64,000 bases of DNA from Janthinobacterium sp. 1_2014MBL_MicDiv (GCF_001865675.1 NZ_CP011319.1:1364001-1428000), one strand, 5' to 3'; positions 26,537-35,524 are shown, counted from the first letter of the stretch. The notes: generated by a model not told the origin, from the sequence alone. A program made the numbers and translations.

Positions 26537-26734
26537 TTAAGCGCTGCGACGCTGTACGCTGTCGATGTCGTCTGCAGCAATAGCGGCAAGGGCTTCACGC
26601 ATGACGATCTGGCGCACTAGCACCGCTATTTCTTCGCCTTGGTAGTTGGCGATAGAGGAAACGAGCTGGTGCTCATAATCGTCCAGGCGCAGCATGACTT
26701 TATGGCTGCGGATACGTTTTGCATCGGGATACAT
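26537..26734 (-). CDS. Ribbon-helix-helix-like small protein
   Basis: The 65-residue product SHKVMLRLDDYEHQLVSSIA reads as a strand plus helix, followed by a second helix (EIAVLVRQIVMREAL). This is the layout of Arc/MetJ-type proteins. It lies in the leftward early region next to a similar gene. It may act as a Cox/Apl-like or copy-control regulator, which is inference. Confidence 0.6.
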   Translation of the reverse strand: MYPDAKRIRSHKVMLRLDDYEHQLVSSIANYQGEEIAVLVRQIVMREALAAIAADDIDSVQRRSA

Positions 26735-26744
26735 GACGTTGTCC

Positions 26745-26948
26745 TTAGTGGGTGGTTTGGGTAGCGAGTTCGCGCTTATAGTCGGCGAGGCCGCGCAAGA
26801 TCAGGAAGCGTAAGAACCAGGCACGGGACCGTTGTTGCGCGGCGGCAAAGGTTTCGACTTCTAGCACCTCATCAGGCGCTAGGCGGACGCCTAAAGGCTG
26901 CGACGTGGCGCCCTTGGGGGTGCGCCCGATTTTGGATACGTTTTTCAT
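26745..26948 (-). CDS. Ribbon-helix-helix-like small protein, first gene of early operon
   Basis: The 67-residue product has a basic N-terminus (SKIGRTPKGATSQPLGVRLA) then helices (EVETFAAAQQRSRAWFLRFLILRG). As the first leftward gene opposite the repressor it sits where P2 has cox and 186 has apl. A role in the lysis-lysogeny switch is inferred from that place; sequence similarity to Cox is not visible. Confidence 0.62.
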   Translation of the reverse strand: MKNVSKIGRTPKGATSQPLGVRLAPDEVLEVETFAAAQQRSRAWFLRFLILRGLADYKRELATQTTH

Positions 26949-26990
26949 AATGTTATGATGTGTAATCGCTACAGGATGGCGTAACTATAG

Positions 26991-27004
26991 TGGACGAACG
27001 TCCA
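26991..27004. promoter_or_regulatory. Repressor operator candidate in the switch region
   Basis: TGGAC-GAAC-GTCCA is a perfect inverted repeat in the 80 bp between the divergent early operon and repressor gene. A related half-site, TGGTCAT, lies at 27022-27028. On the leftward strand TATAGT (a -10 match) directly follows the palindrome, so a protein bound there would block the early promoter. Confidence 0.55.
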
Positions 27005-27028
27005 CATGTCAAATAAAAAAGTGGTCAT

Positions 27029-27478
27029 ATGTCTGATTTTAAGGATCGTCTTCGTGCCGAGAGAAAGCGCTTGGGTTTGAGCCAAGAGAAGTTTGCCGCC
27101 TTGGCTGGTGTAACCAAAGACACGCAATTAAATTACGAGAGTGGTGCCAGAAAGCCCGACTCCGACTACCTTATGGCGATTTGTGATGCCGGCGTAGACT
27201 CCCACTTCCTATTGCATGGCACACCATCGTCGGACGAGTTACTGGCTGAGGAAAGTGAATTGCTGCTTGGTTTTCGAAAACTGGATTTGAGAGGGAAGTT
27301 GCGTTTACTCGGGCTGGTTGAGGGAATGTCGGAAGGAGCCGCTCCAGCTCCAGCTGCAACCCCACAAGTTCAGCGTAAGCAAAAAATTACCATTAAAGGT
27401 GCGGTCGGTCATCAAGTTAATGGCGATGTTACAGCGCCCATGACAGTGAACGTCGCCAATAAGAAGAGCGTTAAATGA
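27029..27478 (+). CDS. XRE-type prophage repressor
   Basis: The 149-residue protein has a Cro/CI HTH at residues 3-62 (LRAERKRLGLSQEKFAALAG, then VTKDTQLNYESGARKPDSDY). The C-terminal part lacks the Ser-Lys protease of lambda CI, so it is not cleaved by RecA directly. Between them is a Pro/Ala linker, and it ends in GAVGHQVNGDVTAPMTVNVA, a beta-like tail. It diverges from the early operon over a palindromic operator, so it most probably keeps the lysogenic state. The same 'V.GD...AP....NV' pattern is seen in the N-terminus of the 27876 gene product. Confidence 0.82.
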   Translation: MSDFKDRLRAERKRLGLSQEKFAALAGVTKDTQLNYESGARKPDSDYLMAICDAGVDSHFLLHGTPSSDELLAEESELLLGFRKLDLRGKLRLLGLVEGMSEGAAPAPAATPQVQRKQKITIKGAVGHQVNGDVTAPMTVNVANKKSVK

Positions 27479-27825
27479 TGAATAAAGTATGGTTGACACT
27501 TGTTCTGAGTTTTGGCATGTCAAGCGTATATGCCGGACCGTCAAAGTTTAAGGCTGAGGATATTGTGGAGCCAATTTCACCGACGATTGCTTGCATATCT
27601 GCTGAAGATTTGTTTACAGGGTTCAAATACGCTAGCGCAGGTGAGGAAACACGACTGCAAGCACTGTTCGATTCCAAGAGGTGTCTACTAACTGGACCAG
27701 GCGATAAGTTAAAGGTGATAACCGTTGAAAACTCGCCCCTTCTCGAAGCCGTCCCGGTTTCAGTAAAAGGGGCAGTCAATGGTATTTTTATTGCCGAGCC
27801 TAACTACAAAAAGGTAAAAAAGTAG
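27475..27825 (+). CDS. Small exported protein in the lysogenic operon
   Basis: The 116-residue product has a signal peptide (NKVWLTLVLSFGMSSVYA/GPSK). The mature part is about 97 residues with two Cys (IACISAED; KRCLLTGPG) that could form a disulfide. I recognise no family. The start overlaps the repressor stop (ATGATG), so it is expressed with the repressor in the lysogen and is probably a lysogenic-conversion gene. Its codon use is A/T-richer than the late genes, which suggests recent gain. Confidence 0.65.
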   Translation: MMNKVWLTLVLSFGMSSVYAGPSKFKAEDIVEPISPTIACISAEDLFTGFKYASAGEETRLQALFDSKRCLLTGPGDKLKVITVENSPLLEAVPVSVKGAVNGIFIAEPNYKKVKK

Positions 27826-27875
27826 GGCTGTAACATCGCAAGTAGCCGCATGAAGCAAAGATTGATCGGGTAAAA

Positions 27876-28541
27876 ATGGTAGACAAAGTAGAGTTTAAAC
27901 GAAACATTAATAGTGCAGTGATGGGAGATTTAAACGAGGCGCCACGACTCAGCAATGTCGTAACGCTTCACGTAGGCGATAAAGAAAAAGATGTTGAGCT
28001 GATTACTTCGTATCAGCGCACCAACATAAAATTACTTGTGGACAGGCTCGCTGCTCTAATTGGCGTCGAAGAGATTAAGATTTACAGAGGACTCATCACT
28101 GACTATGGTTTGCAAAAATTTAAAGAGTTGCCGCGAAGTAAATACCAAGAAGTTAAAGCGATTTTAGAGGCACGTATCGAAGATGCGAGCACCCCTGCAG
28201 CCCTACCGGCAACCCCTTTCATAGGTGCCAAATCTAACCCAGCGGTGCCCCATCCTGTCCACACCGTTTTACCATGCATAGCATGCGTGGAAAAGTCGTT
28301 GAGTTTTTCGCGCTTACAACGCACTTCACGTTTTCAACTTGCCGCATTGATCGCCTGCTTGAGCGCTTGTGCCTGGTTACTCTACAAGGTACAGGCTGAT
28401 GTCAGCCCGGCAAAGGATGGAAAATGCTACATCGCCGGAAAGGCTTATTCAGTCGGGCACGTTGAACGCACTCGCGGCAAAGCTATGGAATGTGTCGCAC
28501 CGCTAGGGAATACGCCTGCAATGTGGCTGGAAGCAATTTGA
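27876..28541 (+). CDS. Hypothetical single-pass membrane protein (cargo)
   Basis: The 221-residue product has three visible parts. Residues 1-35 are NINSAVMGDLNEAPRLSNVV-type, like the repressor's tail. A charged helical region up to about 105 includes NIKLLVDRLAALIGVEEIKI. One transmembrane helix (LAALIACLSACAWLLYKV) is followed by a short outer domain with two cysteines (GKCYIAGKAYSVGH; MECVAPLG). It follows the repressor and the exported protein on the same strand and is likely lysogen-expressed. No family named; a superinfection-exclusion role fits the topology but is a guess. Confidence 0.6.
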   Translation: MVDKVEFKRNINSAVMGDLNEAPRLSNVVTLHVGDKEKDVELITSYQRTNIKLLVDRLAALIGVEEIKIYRGLITDYGLQKFKELPRSKYQEVKAILEARIEDASTPAALPATPFIGAKSNPAVPHPVHTVLPCIACVEKSLSFSRLQRTSRFQLAALIACLSACAWLLYKVQADVSPAKDGKCYIAGKAYSVGHVERTRGKAMECVAPLGNTPAMWLEAI

Positions 28542-28572
28542 CGGCAGTAGTGCAGAACGGTGCCAGCGGCGT

Positions 28573-29817
28573 CTAATCAGTGCCAACCACTTCCTCGCTG
28601 TTCTCGCGGATGATGTCCCGCACTTCTTCAATATGCTTCCACGCATGCAGGGCCGCCCGTTTGGCAGCCTGCTTGCTCTTGTAAAGATGCTCCAGCGTCT
28701 TGAGCATGCCCTTGGCGCCTGCCTGTTCCTGCCCCGCCTTTTTCTTCTTCGCCGCCACGTCCTTCCACCTGGCCACCACGCCCGTGACGCCCTCGTCCGG
28801 GTCTTTCTCTTCCTCGCGTTCGGCCTCGACCGTTTCCGTTTTGGTTTCAAATTCCACGCGCGTGGTAAAGCCGTTGCCGCCCAGGCTGTGCGTGACCTTG
28901 ACCGATAGCCAGTCGGTGGCGTCGATCTCGGGCTTGAACCCTCGCACGGTGACGGGTGATTGCGGGAACACGGCCGGGTTGCCCAGGGCCAGGCTCATTT
29001 CAAAGGTGGCCAGGCCGCGCAGGATGCGCTGCCATTCGGCCACGGCCGCCGCGCGCGCGTCCGTTTCGGTGGCGAAGGTGGTGCGCAGGCGCTTGCTGTT
29101 GCCGGGCACGCCGGCCACGACGCTACGGCGGCGCGCGAAGCGCTCGTCGTGCCAGAAGGCGCGCACGCCCGTGTAGGCGTCGCTTTCGGCGCTGTGGTAG
29201 CGGTGGCCATCGCCCAGGGCGCGCGTGATGGGGATGACGGGCAGCGCCTTGCCGCTGGCTGTGCGGCTCTGGTTGATGGGGATGAAGAGCAAGGTGTCGT
29301 TCTTGACGGTGGCCACCGCGTCGTATTTCCTGCCCAGCCGGCGCAGGAAGGCCGCATCGCTTTCGTGGGTCTGGTCGATGTGCTCGATGGCGGTATCGCG
29401 CAGGCGCGCCGACACGCCCGACGCCAGTTCGTTGCGAAAGGCGATTGCCTCGATGATGGCGCCCAGGGTGGTCTTGTGAAAACTGTGCTCCTGCTGCTGT
29501 TTGAATGTGTCGATCAGGTTGGCCGACCTGGCGCGCAGGGTGATGGTGTCGGGCGCGCCGCTGTGTTCCACCTCGTCGACGGTGAACTTGCCCATGTCCA
29601 CCAGGCCTGTGGCTTGCCAGCCCAGCGCCAGGGCGATCTGCGCGCCGCGCGGCGGCAGGGCCAGCTTGCCGTCGCTGTCGTCTAGGGAGATATCGAGCTG
29701 GTCGCTCTCATCGCCACGGCACAGGGTCAAGGTCAGATTAATCAGCCGCGGCGAGACGATGGCCGTCAAATCCTTGTCCTCGATGCTGACCTTGAAGGCG
29801 GGGATATGCTCGCTCAT
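28573..29817 (-). CDS. D: Tail protein D (late control/baseplate hub)
   Basis: The 414-residue product matches P2 gpD (387), which forms the hub between tail tube and spike. It has the start PAFKVSIEDKDLTAIVSPRL, then LSLALGW-type beta strands and SDAAFLRRLGRKYDAVATVK, the most conserved gpD block. A charged C-terminal extension from about 345 on is longer than in P2. It overlaps gene U by 4 bp and ends the leftward late block, convergent with the cargo gene at 27876. Confidence 0.92.
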   Translation of the reverse strand: MSEHIPAFKVSIEDKDLTAIVSPRLINLTLTLCRGDESDQLDISLDDSDGKLALPPRGAQIALALGWQATGLVDMGKFTVDEVEHSGAPDTITLRARSANLIDTFKQQQEHSFHKTTLGAIIEAIAFRNELASGVSARLRDTAIEHIDQTHESDAAFLRRLGRKYDAVATVKNDTLLFIPINQSRTASGKALPVIPITRALGDGHRYHSAESDAYTGVRAFWHDERFARRRSVVAGVPGNSKRLRTTFATETDARAAAVAEWQRILRGLATFEMSLALGNPAVFPQSPVTVRGFKPEIDATDWLSVKVTHSLGGNGFTTRVEFETKTETVEAEREEEKDPDEGVTGVVARWKDVAAKKKKAGQEQAGAKGMLKTLEHLYKSKQAAKRAALHAWKHIEEVRDIIRENSEEVVGTD

Positions 29818-30422
29818 TTGAACTTGTCCGCCGCGCTGCCGATGGCGTCGCTGATGCTGCCGCCGATCTTGTCTTTCATCTCGCTGACCACGCCGCCGTA
29901 TTTCGACGTGATGCCGCCGACCACATTGCCCACCACGCTGCCCACGGCATTCTTGGCCGCGCCGGCGATACTGCTGGTCATGCCGTCGATGCTGAGCATG
30001 TTTTTCAGGTCGCCGATATCGCCCAGGCCGACCATGGCCAGCACGCCGTCGTCGTCGCGCTTGAGCGCAATCGAGAACTCGACGCGGCGCGCGCCGCCGC
30101 TACCGTCGAGGATGGTGCGCCCCTCCGTCATGCTGGTGATGCGGTACGAGCCGAGAATGCGGCCCGTGCCCTGGATCAAAATCCACGACTTGCCCGTGTC
30201 GGCCATCATGCGCAGCGCATCGAGCGAGTACAGGGAGCCGGTCAGTTCCGGCGCCACCCAGCCCGACAGGGTAATGGTGTCGTCGCCTGGCCCCACGTAC
30301 TGGTGCGCGTCGCGCAGGCCCACGCGGGCCGTGCTGGCGTGCTTCCATTCCGTTTGCCGCTGCAGCTCGTGATAGGCCAGGGTCGGCAGGCTGAAGACGA
30401 ACATTCCTAAAATCATCATCAT
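29814..30422 (-). CDS. U: Tail protein U
   Basis: The 202-residue product corresponds to P2 gpU (159), a tail-completion/terminator protein. Typical blocks are MILGMFVFSLPTLAYHELQR and GDDTITLSGWVAPELTGS, and VEFSIALKRDDD near residue 130. A C-terminal Gly/Ala-rich extension of about 45 residues is not in P2. AAGGAATAACC precedes the start. Confidence 0.92.
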   Translation of the reverse strand: MMMILGMFVFSLPTLAYHELQRQTEWKHASTARVGLRDAHQYVGPGDDTITLSGWVAPELTGSLYSLDALRMMADTGKSWILIQGTGRILGSYRITSMTEGRTILDGSGGARRVEFSIALKRDDDGVLAMVGLGDIGDLKNMLSIDGMTSSIAGAAKNAVGSVVGNVVGGITSKYGGVVSEMKDKIGGSISDAIGSAADKFK

Positions 30423-30437
30423 GGTGGTTATTCCTTC

Positions 30438-33308
30438 TTAATCGTGGTCGCGCAGGGACGAGCGGATGCGTGCCGCCTTTTCACGGTCGCGTTGATCGAG
30501 CGCCGCGCTTACCGCGCGTGCGATGGCCTGGGGATCGGTGCCGGCCTGCACGTTAAAGGTGATTTCGATCTTATCGCCCTGAATCGTCATGCCGGCACCG
30601 AATCCGCCTTGTGACAGCGGCGCGCGCGTGTCAAAGGCGCTGGCCGGCAGGGCCGTGGCCGTGCCGATGGCGATGCCGGCGCCCAATTGCGTCAGGCGCT
30701 GCGCCAGGCCGGAAACCTTGGCAGTCGGCGCGCCCTCGCTGCGGTCCAGACCCACGGCCAGGCCTTGCATGGTGTAGTCGCCGAGCTGGGCAAACACGCG
30801 GCTCGGGCTGTGAATACCCAGCTTTTCCTTGAACCAGGCAATGGTGCTGGAACCGGCATTGCTGATGGCATCCTTGACGGCGCCCATGGAACCGGTGATG
30901 CCGTTGACCAGGCCGCGCAGGATGTTGGCGCCGAACTCGGTGAACTGGGCCGGCAGCTTGATGCCGAACCAGCTCATGACGCCAGCGAATGCCTGATAGA
31001 ACACGCCGACGGGTGACCAGTTGATGATCAGGGCCGTGATGTTGCCCATGCCGCCGGCGCAGACGGTGCGCAGGCGCGACCAGATATCAGCGAAGAAGGC
31101 GGCGATAGGCGCCCAGGACGCGGTGATGCGCTGCAGGATGCTGGCACCGAAGTCGGTGAACTTGGCCGGCAGCGCAATGCCGAACCAGCCCAGCACGCCC
31201 GCGAAGGCGCGATAGAACAGGCCCAGCGGCGACCAGTTGGCAATCAGGCTGCTGACGCCGCCTATACCGCCGGCAAACGCCGTTTTGACGTGCGACCAGA
31301 TGCCGGCAAAGAAGGCCTTGATCGGCTCCCAGTATTTATAGATCAGGTAGGCGGCGCCGGCGATGACCGTGATGGCCAGGCCAATCGGATTGAGCATGAA
31401 GGCACGGCCCAGCCACAGAACGGCGCGGCCTGCCCACATGAAGGCGCCACCCAGGCCGCGCAGGATGGGCGTGAGCACGCCGCCCGTCACGCCCATCTTG
31501 GCGAACATGACGTGCAGCATGGCATACGGGCCGATCATGGCGGCGATACCCAGCATCAGCGGACCGAGCACCAGCAGCAGGCCGGCCAGCACGGCAAAAG
31601 CGGTAATCATGATCTTGGCCACTGCCGGGTTGCGCTCCATGAAGCCATTCAGGCGCTGCACGGCGGCAATCGCCATTTCCAGCCCCTGCGCGTACAGCGG
31701 CAGGATTTTCTCGCCCATGGTGAGCTTGAGGTTGGCCAGCTTCGATTGCGCTTCCAGTTCCTTGCCGGCGGCCGTGTCGCGGCCCAGCTTGTCCAGCTGG
31801 CCGATATTGGCGGCGCCACGGTTGAGCTTTTCGTTCTTGTGGATTTGCACGCGCTGCAAGTACATCTGCGAATACAGGTTCGACGCCGTGCGGTTGGAAA
31901 AGATGCTGCCGATGGCATCGAGCACCTGTTTCTTTTCCGTGATGCCCTTCTTGGCCAGTTGCGGCAACAGCACCTTTTCCATCCATTCGAACTGATTTTC
32001 GCGGAACAGCTCGGAACCCAGCAGCGCACCGGGATCGAGGAATGCAATTTGCCCGGCTTTATCTGGCGTGACCTTGCTTTTGTCGCCGATCAGGCCAAAC
32101 TCGTCCAGCTTCCTGGCCGAGCGCTTCGTCGTGCGGCCCTGGTACAAGTTCTGGTACGCACTCATCAGGGACGTGCCGACGCGGTTGCCGCTCATTTCCT
32201 GCACCAGCGGTTCCATCTGGTAGTAAAAGGCGTCATCCTTCAAGCCCTTGGCGGCGATGCCGCCCGTCTTGATCATGTTCAGCCATTCATTCGGGCCGAC
32301 GCGCCCGCCCGTGGCGGTGATGACCTGCTGCACGATATTGGCCTGGGCTTCAAACTTTTCCTTGCTCTCCAGGCCGCCGCGCAGCTCGATCACCTTGAGC
32401 ATGTCCATGAACTTGCGTTCGTTGTCGGCGCCCTCGGCCTCGCCAAAGAAGGCGTGATTGGCAAACTTCATCTTGGCCAGGGTAGGGGCGACCATTTCCG
32501 CGTGGTGCACGTCGGCAAAGGCGCTCATGCCGTCGCGCATGAGTTGCAGGTTGTCGAGCTGGCTGGTGCCATAGGTCTTCATGTTGCGCGCGAAGGCGAC
32601 GGCCTCGGCTGATACCTTGTCGCCCAGGCCCAGCGCGTTGACCCTGCCCACTTCCGTTTGATAGTGCTTGGCCTCGTTCAGCCCCTTGACGACAGGCGCG
32701 CCCAGCACGGCGCCCGTGGCGGTCGCGCCGGCGCCGGCCATGGCCAGGTTGCCCGCCTTGTTGCGCAGCTTGTCTGCGTGCTGGGTGGCGTTGGTGACGC
32801 GCTGCTGTTTGGCGGCCGCGTTGGCCAACTTCTGCTGCTGCAGCGTCATGGTTTTGTTGGTGGCCTCAATCTCACGGCGCAAGGTGCGTTCGTGGGTGGC
32901 CAGGTCTTTGGTGCTGATGCCGGCGGCACCCAGGCGCTCGCGCATGACCTGCAGTTGCTGGGCCTGCTGCTGGCCCGCCGTCTTCAAGGCGCCGGCCGCT
33001 TTGACGGCGGCGTTAAACTCGCGCGTCATGGCGCGCGTCGGCGCTTCCGTCTGTTTCATCTTGGTGGCCAGGCTGGCCACCTTCTGCTGGGCCGCTTCCA
33101 GCTTACTGCGGGTGGCGTCCAGGCCACCGTGCAGCTCGCGGAATTTGCTGATGTTTTTCTGCTGGGCGTTCAGGTCGCGCAAGCGGTCGCTGGTCGCTTT
33201 CAAGGCCTTGGCCGTATCGCCGGAACCGCTCATGATTTTTTTCAGCGGGCCGGTGATCTTGTCCAGCGCTGCAAACACTACCTGTAACCTCACATCCCGA
33301 CCAGCCAT
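30438..33308 (-). CDS. T: Tail tape-measure protein T
   Basis: The 956-residue product sets tail length. It begins with coiled-coil helices (about 1-170, rich in Ala/Gln/Lys), then a Gly-rich region (AGNLAMAGAGATATGAVLGA). A TP901-type tape-measure core follows, then hydrophobic helices about residues 575-665 and a repeated block with NWSPLGLFYRAFAGVLGWFG and NWSPVGVFYQAFAGVMSWFG. This internal duplication is about 70 residues. The size is close to P2 gpT (815) plus that repeat. It starts one base after the E' stop (TAAATG). Confidence 0.93.
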   Translation of the reverse strand: MAGRDVRLQVVFAALDKITGPLKKIMSGSGDTAKALKATSDRLRDLNAQQKNISKFRELHGGLDATRSKLEAAQQKVASLATKMKQTEAPTRAMTREFNAAVKAAGALKTAGQQQAQQLQVMRERLGAAGISTKDLATHERTLRREIEATNKTMTLQQQKLANAAAKQQRVTNATQHADKLRNKAGNLAMAGAGATATGAVLGAPVVKGLNEAKHYQTEVGRVNALGLGDKVSAEAVAFARNMKTYGTSQLDNLQLMRDGMSAFADVHHAEMVAPTLAKMKFANHAFFGEAEGADNERKFMDMLKVIELRGGLESKEKFEAQANIVQQVITATGGRVGPNEWLNMIKTGGIAAKGLKDDAFYYQMEPLVQEMSGNRVGTSLMSAYQNLYQGRTTKRSARKLDEFGLIGDKSKVTPDKAGQIAFLDPGALLGSELFRENQFEWMEKVLLPQLAKKGITEKKQVLDAIGSIFSNRTASNLYSQMYLQRVQIHKNEKLNRGAANIGQLDKLGRDTAAGKELEAQSKLANLKLTMGEKILPLYAQGLEMAIAAVQRLNGFMERNPAVAKIMITAFAVLAGLLLVLGPLMLGIAAMIGPYAMLHVMFAKMGVTGGVLTPILRGLGGAFMWAGRAVLWLGRAFMLNPIGLAITVIAGAAYLIYKYWEPIKAFFAGIWSHVKTAFAGGIGGVSSLIANWSPLGLFYRAFAGVLGWFGIALPAKFTDFGASILQRITASWAPIAAFFADIWSRLRTVCAGGMGNITALIINWSPVGVFYQAFAGVMSWFGIKLPAQFTEFGANILRGLVNGITGSMGAVKDAISNAGSSTIAWFKEKLGIHSPSRVFAQLGDYTMQGLAVGLDRSEGAPTAKVSGLAQRLTQLGAGIAIGTATALPASAFDTRAPLSQGGFGAGMTIQGDKIEITFNVQAGTDPQAIARAVSAALDQRDREKAARIRSSLRDHD

Positions 33309-33739
33309 TTATTCCGCTCCGCTTCGCTGCCGGGCGCGTTCGCGCCAGGCCATCAGTTCATCAATCGTAAAGCCGTCCATCGCTGCCGGCGTCCAGTGGA
33401 AGACGCCGGCAATGTCGGCCATGGCGTCTTCTACTTCGCCGGGGATACCGAAAGACGATCGGCTTTGCTCGCCAAAAAACCGGCAACCTCGGCGCCTACG
33501 GCCAGCAGGTCGGCCGGGTCCATGTTGGCGATGTCGTGCGCGGTCAATGTCGGCTCGGTGATGCGCGGCAGCACGATCTGCAGGGCCGATACGTTCAGGT
33601 TGGCCAGCTCGATCAGGGAAATGCCGCGCAGGGCGCCGGCCTTGGGCTTGCGCACGGTCAGCGAGGTGATGAAGTTGTCTCCGCGCTTGATTGGCTCGTC
33701 CAGCTCGATGATGGCGCTGTTTTGGGTATCGTTGTTCAT
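33309..33739 (-). CDS. E: E+E' tail protein made by programmed -1 frameshift
   Basis: In the zero frame gene E runs 33739 to 33431 (102 residues; MNNDTQNSAIIELDEPIKRG). Near its end is T-TTT-TTG (33479-33473) in the X-XXY-YYZ phase. A -1 slip there continues as FFGEQSRSSFGIPG, then MADIAGVFHWTPAAMDGFTI, then LMAWRERARQRSGAE and stops at 33309, just before gene T. This is the same site and fusion design as in P2, where E and E+E' act as tail-assembly chaperones like lambda G/GT. The E' portion has FHWTP and WRERA as in P2. Confidence 0.92.
33473..33479 (-). promoter_or_regulatory. -1 ribosomal slippery site (T6G)
   Basis: TTTTTTG read as T-TTT-TTG in the E frame. A -1 shift gives an uninterrupted E' extension of about 55 codons. 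I have not worked out a stimulatory structure downstream. Confidence 0.85.
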
Positions 33740-33776
33740 GGTGTTGTCCTGGTAGGGTGGTGGTGAATAAAAAGGG

Positions 33777-34286
33777 TTACAGGCCGATGGCCTTGCGGAT
33801 GGCGGCATTCGTGTCGCCGCCGCCGAAGTTCTCGATGCCGCTCATGAAGTCCAGTTCGATGATGGTGGCGCCGTCGATCATCAGCTTGTAATAGCTGCAG
33901 GCCATGGTGTATTTGTGGGTGGTGTCATCGCCCATCTTGGCCGCGCCCATGTCGATTTCCTTGTAACGGCCGCGCACGACGACCTCGACGGCGGCGACGG
34001 TGCCTTCGTCGTCTTCCTGGTAGGCGCCGGCAAAGCGCAGTTGCACGGCGCCGTGCGTGTGCGCGCCGTACTGTTTCAGGGCTTCGGCGATCAGGCCACC
34101 AGCACTCCATTCCAGCGATAGCGCCTCGTTGCCGAAGTCCACGGACACGGGGCCGCTCATGGCGCCGGCGCGGTACTCTTCCATCTTGCGGCTGAGTTTC
34201 GGCAAGGTGACCTCGGGCACCATGCCCATGAAGGACACGCCGTTCTGGAACAGGTTGAAATTTTTCAGTTTGCGGGGCAAGCCCAT
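33777..34286 (-). CDS. FII: Tail tube protein FII
   Basis: The 169-residue product is the contractile-tail inner tube subunit (P2 gpFII 172). It begins MGLPRKLKNFNLFQNGVSFM as in P2 and keeps VVRGRYKEIDMGAAKMGDDT and the YYKLMIDG strand. It is separated from the sheath gene by 57 bp that contain a 16-bp perfect palindrome. Confidence 0.95.
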   Translation of the reverse strand: MGLPRKLKNFNLFQNGVSFMGMVPEVTLPKLSRKMEEYRAGAMSGPVSVDFGNEALSLEWSAGGLIAEALKQYGAHTHGAVQLRFAGAYQEDDEGTVAAVEVVVRGRYKEIDMGAAKMGDDTTHKYTMACSYYKLMIDGATIIELDFMSGIENFGGGDTNAAIRKAIGL

Positions 34287-34307
34287 AAAGTTCTCCGTTG
34301 TTCAGTT

Positions 34308-34323
34308 GCGCCCGCGCGGGCGC
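34308..34323. repeat. GC palindrome between FI and FII
   Basis: GCGCCCGCGCGGGCGC is perfectly self-complementary. In the FI-FII transcript it could form a hairpin that tunes the expression of tube over sheath. It lacks a T-run. Confidence 0.5.
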
Positions 34324-34343
34324 GGGCAGGGTGGTGATGGTGA

Positions 34344-35519
34344 TTACGCCGCGATGCGCGAGGCGAAGTCGGCTAGGTAGCGGTCGGTGATGCGTTGCTG
34401 GAAACGCAGGTTTTCCAGCGGCGGCACGGGCGTGTAGTCGTAGTCGATGGCCAGCTTGCCCGCTTTGAGCGTGTCCTTGTCGTTGAACTGCTCGTCGTAC
34501 CAGGCGTGGCCGTCGATGATGTAGCCCTGCAATTTCAGGTCGCGGAACTTGGCGTTGATGCTTTCCAGCAGATCGCGCACCAGGGACGGATGCAAGGGCA
34601 GGTCGACAAAGGTGAAATGCGCCTCGGCGATGGTGTCAGCCAGCACCTGGGCCGTGCGCGTGTAGCTCTCGAAATAGAAGAAGCCGCCCGGCGCCTCGCA
34701 GGTGCGCGAACCCCAAAAGCGATAGCCACCCATGTTAATCAGGGTGGTGACTTCCTTGGCGTTGAGCACGCCGGCATCGGTGGCCGGGTCTTGCAGGTCG
34801 AAAAACACATCCTTGCTGATGCCGGTCGGACCGTTAACTACCACGTTGGACAGCGTCTTGTGCCAGCCCGTTTCCTCGTCGATCTTGGCGCGCAGGCCCA
34901 TGGCGTAGGCCACGGCGGAAATGCTCGCCTCCTCGTCGATGGCGGTATCCCAATTGACAAAATCGGGCCAGATGATCATGACCTCGCGCTGGCCGAACTG
35001 GCCGCGATAGGTGGTGGCGGCCACCACGTTGCTGCAGCCATATGCGGAGGCGTACACGAAGCTGCGCAGTTGCTGCGCCACGCTGGCCAGGGCGTTGGTG
35101 ACGGCCTTGGTATCCAGACCCGGCGCGCCCAGGATGCGCGGTTTCACGCCGAGTTTGCTTTGCGCGGCCAGCAATGCTTTCACGCCCAGGTACTTGCCGT
35201 CCAGCGAGACGCCGCCCACCACGTTGGTGGTGGTTTCCGCTTCTGTCTCGCCTTCTTCCACGCGCACGACGACGCACAAGGGCTTGGTCTGCGCGGCAAT
35301 CGCCTCCAGCGCGCGGTACAAGGTGCCGGTCTTGCCGGCCTTGCCCATGGCGGCCAGCACGTTGGTAACGAGCACGGGCGTGTCGAGCGGGAAGGCGGCT
35401 GGGTCGGCGTCGTCGGCCGTGGCGATCAGGCCCAGCACGGCGGTGGAAACGGTGCGGATGGGGCGCGAACCCTCGTTGATTTCAATGACGCGCACGCCAT
35501 GGTGGTAGTCGGTGGCCAT
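34344..35519 (-). CDS. FI: Contractile tail sheath protein FI
   Basis: The 391-residue product (P2 gpFI 396) forms the outer contractile sheath. It has the start YHHGVRVIEINEGSRPIRTV, the central ADDADPAAFPLDTPVLVTN, and the C-terminal RDLKLQGYIIDGHAWYDEQF, all typical of P2-like sheaths. It follows the tail-fibre genes. Confidence 0.95.
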   Translation of the reverse strand: MATDYHHGVRVIEINEGSRPIRTVSTAVLGLIATADDADPAAFPLDTPVLVTNVLAAMGKAGKTGTLYRALEAIAAQTKPLCVVVRVEEGETEAETTTNVVGGVSLDGKYLGVKALLAAQSKLGVKPRILGAPGLDTKAVTNALASVAQQLRSFVYASAYGCSNVVAATTYRGQFGQREVMIIWPDFVNWDTAIDEEASISAVAYAMGLRAKIDEETGWHKTLSNVVVNGPTGISKDVFFDLQDPATDAGVLNAKEVTTLINMGGYRFWGSRTCEAPGGFFYFESYTRTAQVLADTIAEAHFTFVDLPLHPSLVRDLLESINAKFRDLKLQGYIIDGHAWYDEQFNDKDTLKAGKLAIDYDYTPVPPLENLRFQQRITDRYLADFASRIAA

Positions 35520-35524
35520 GTTTG

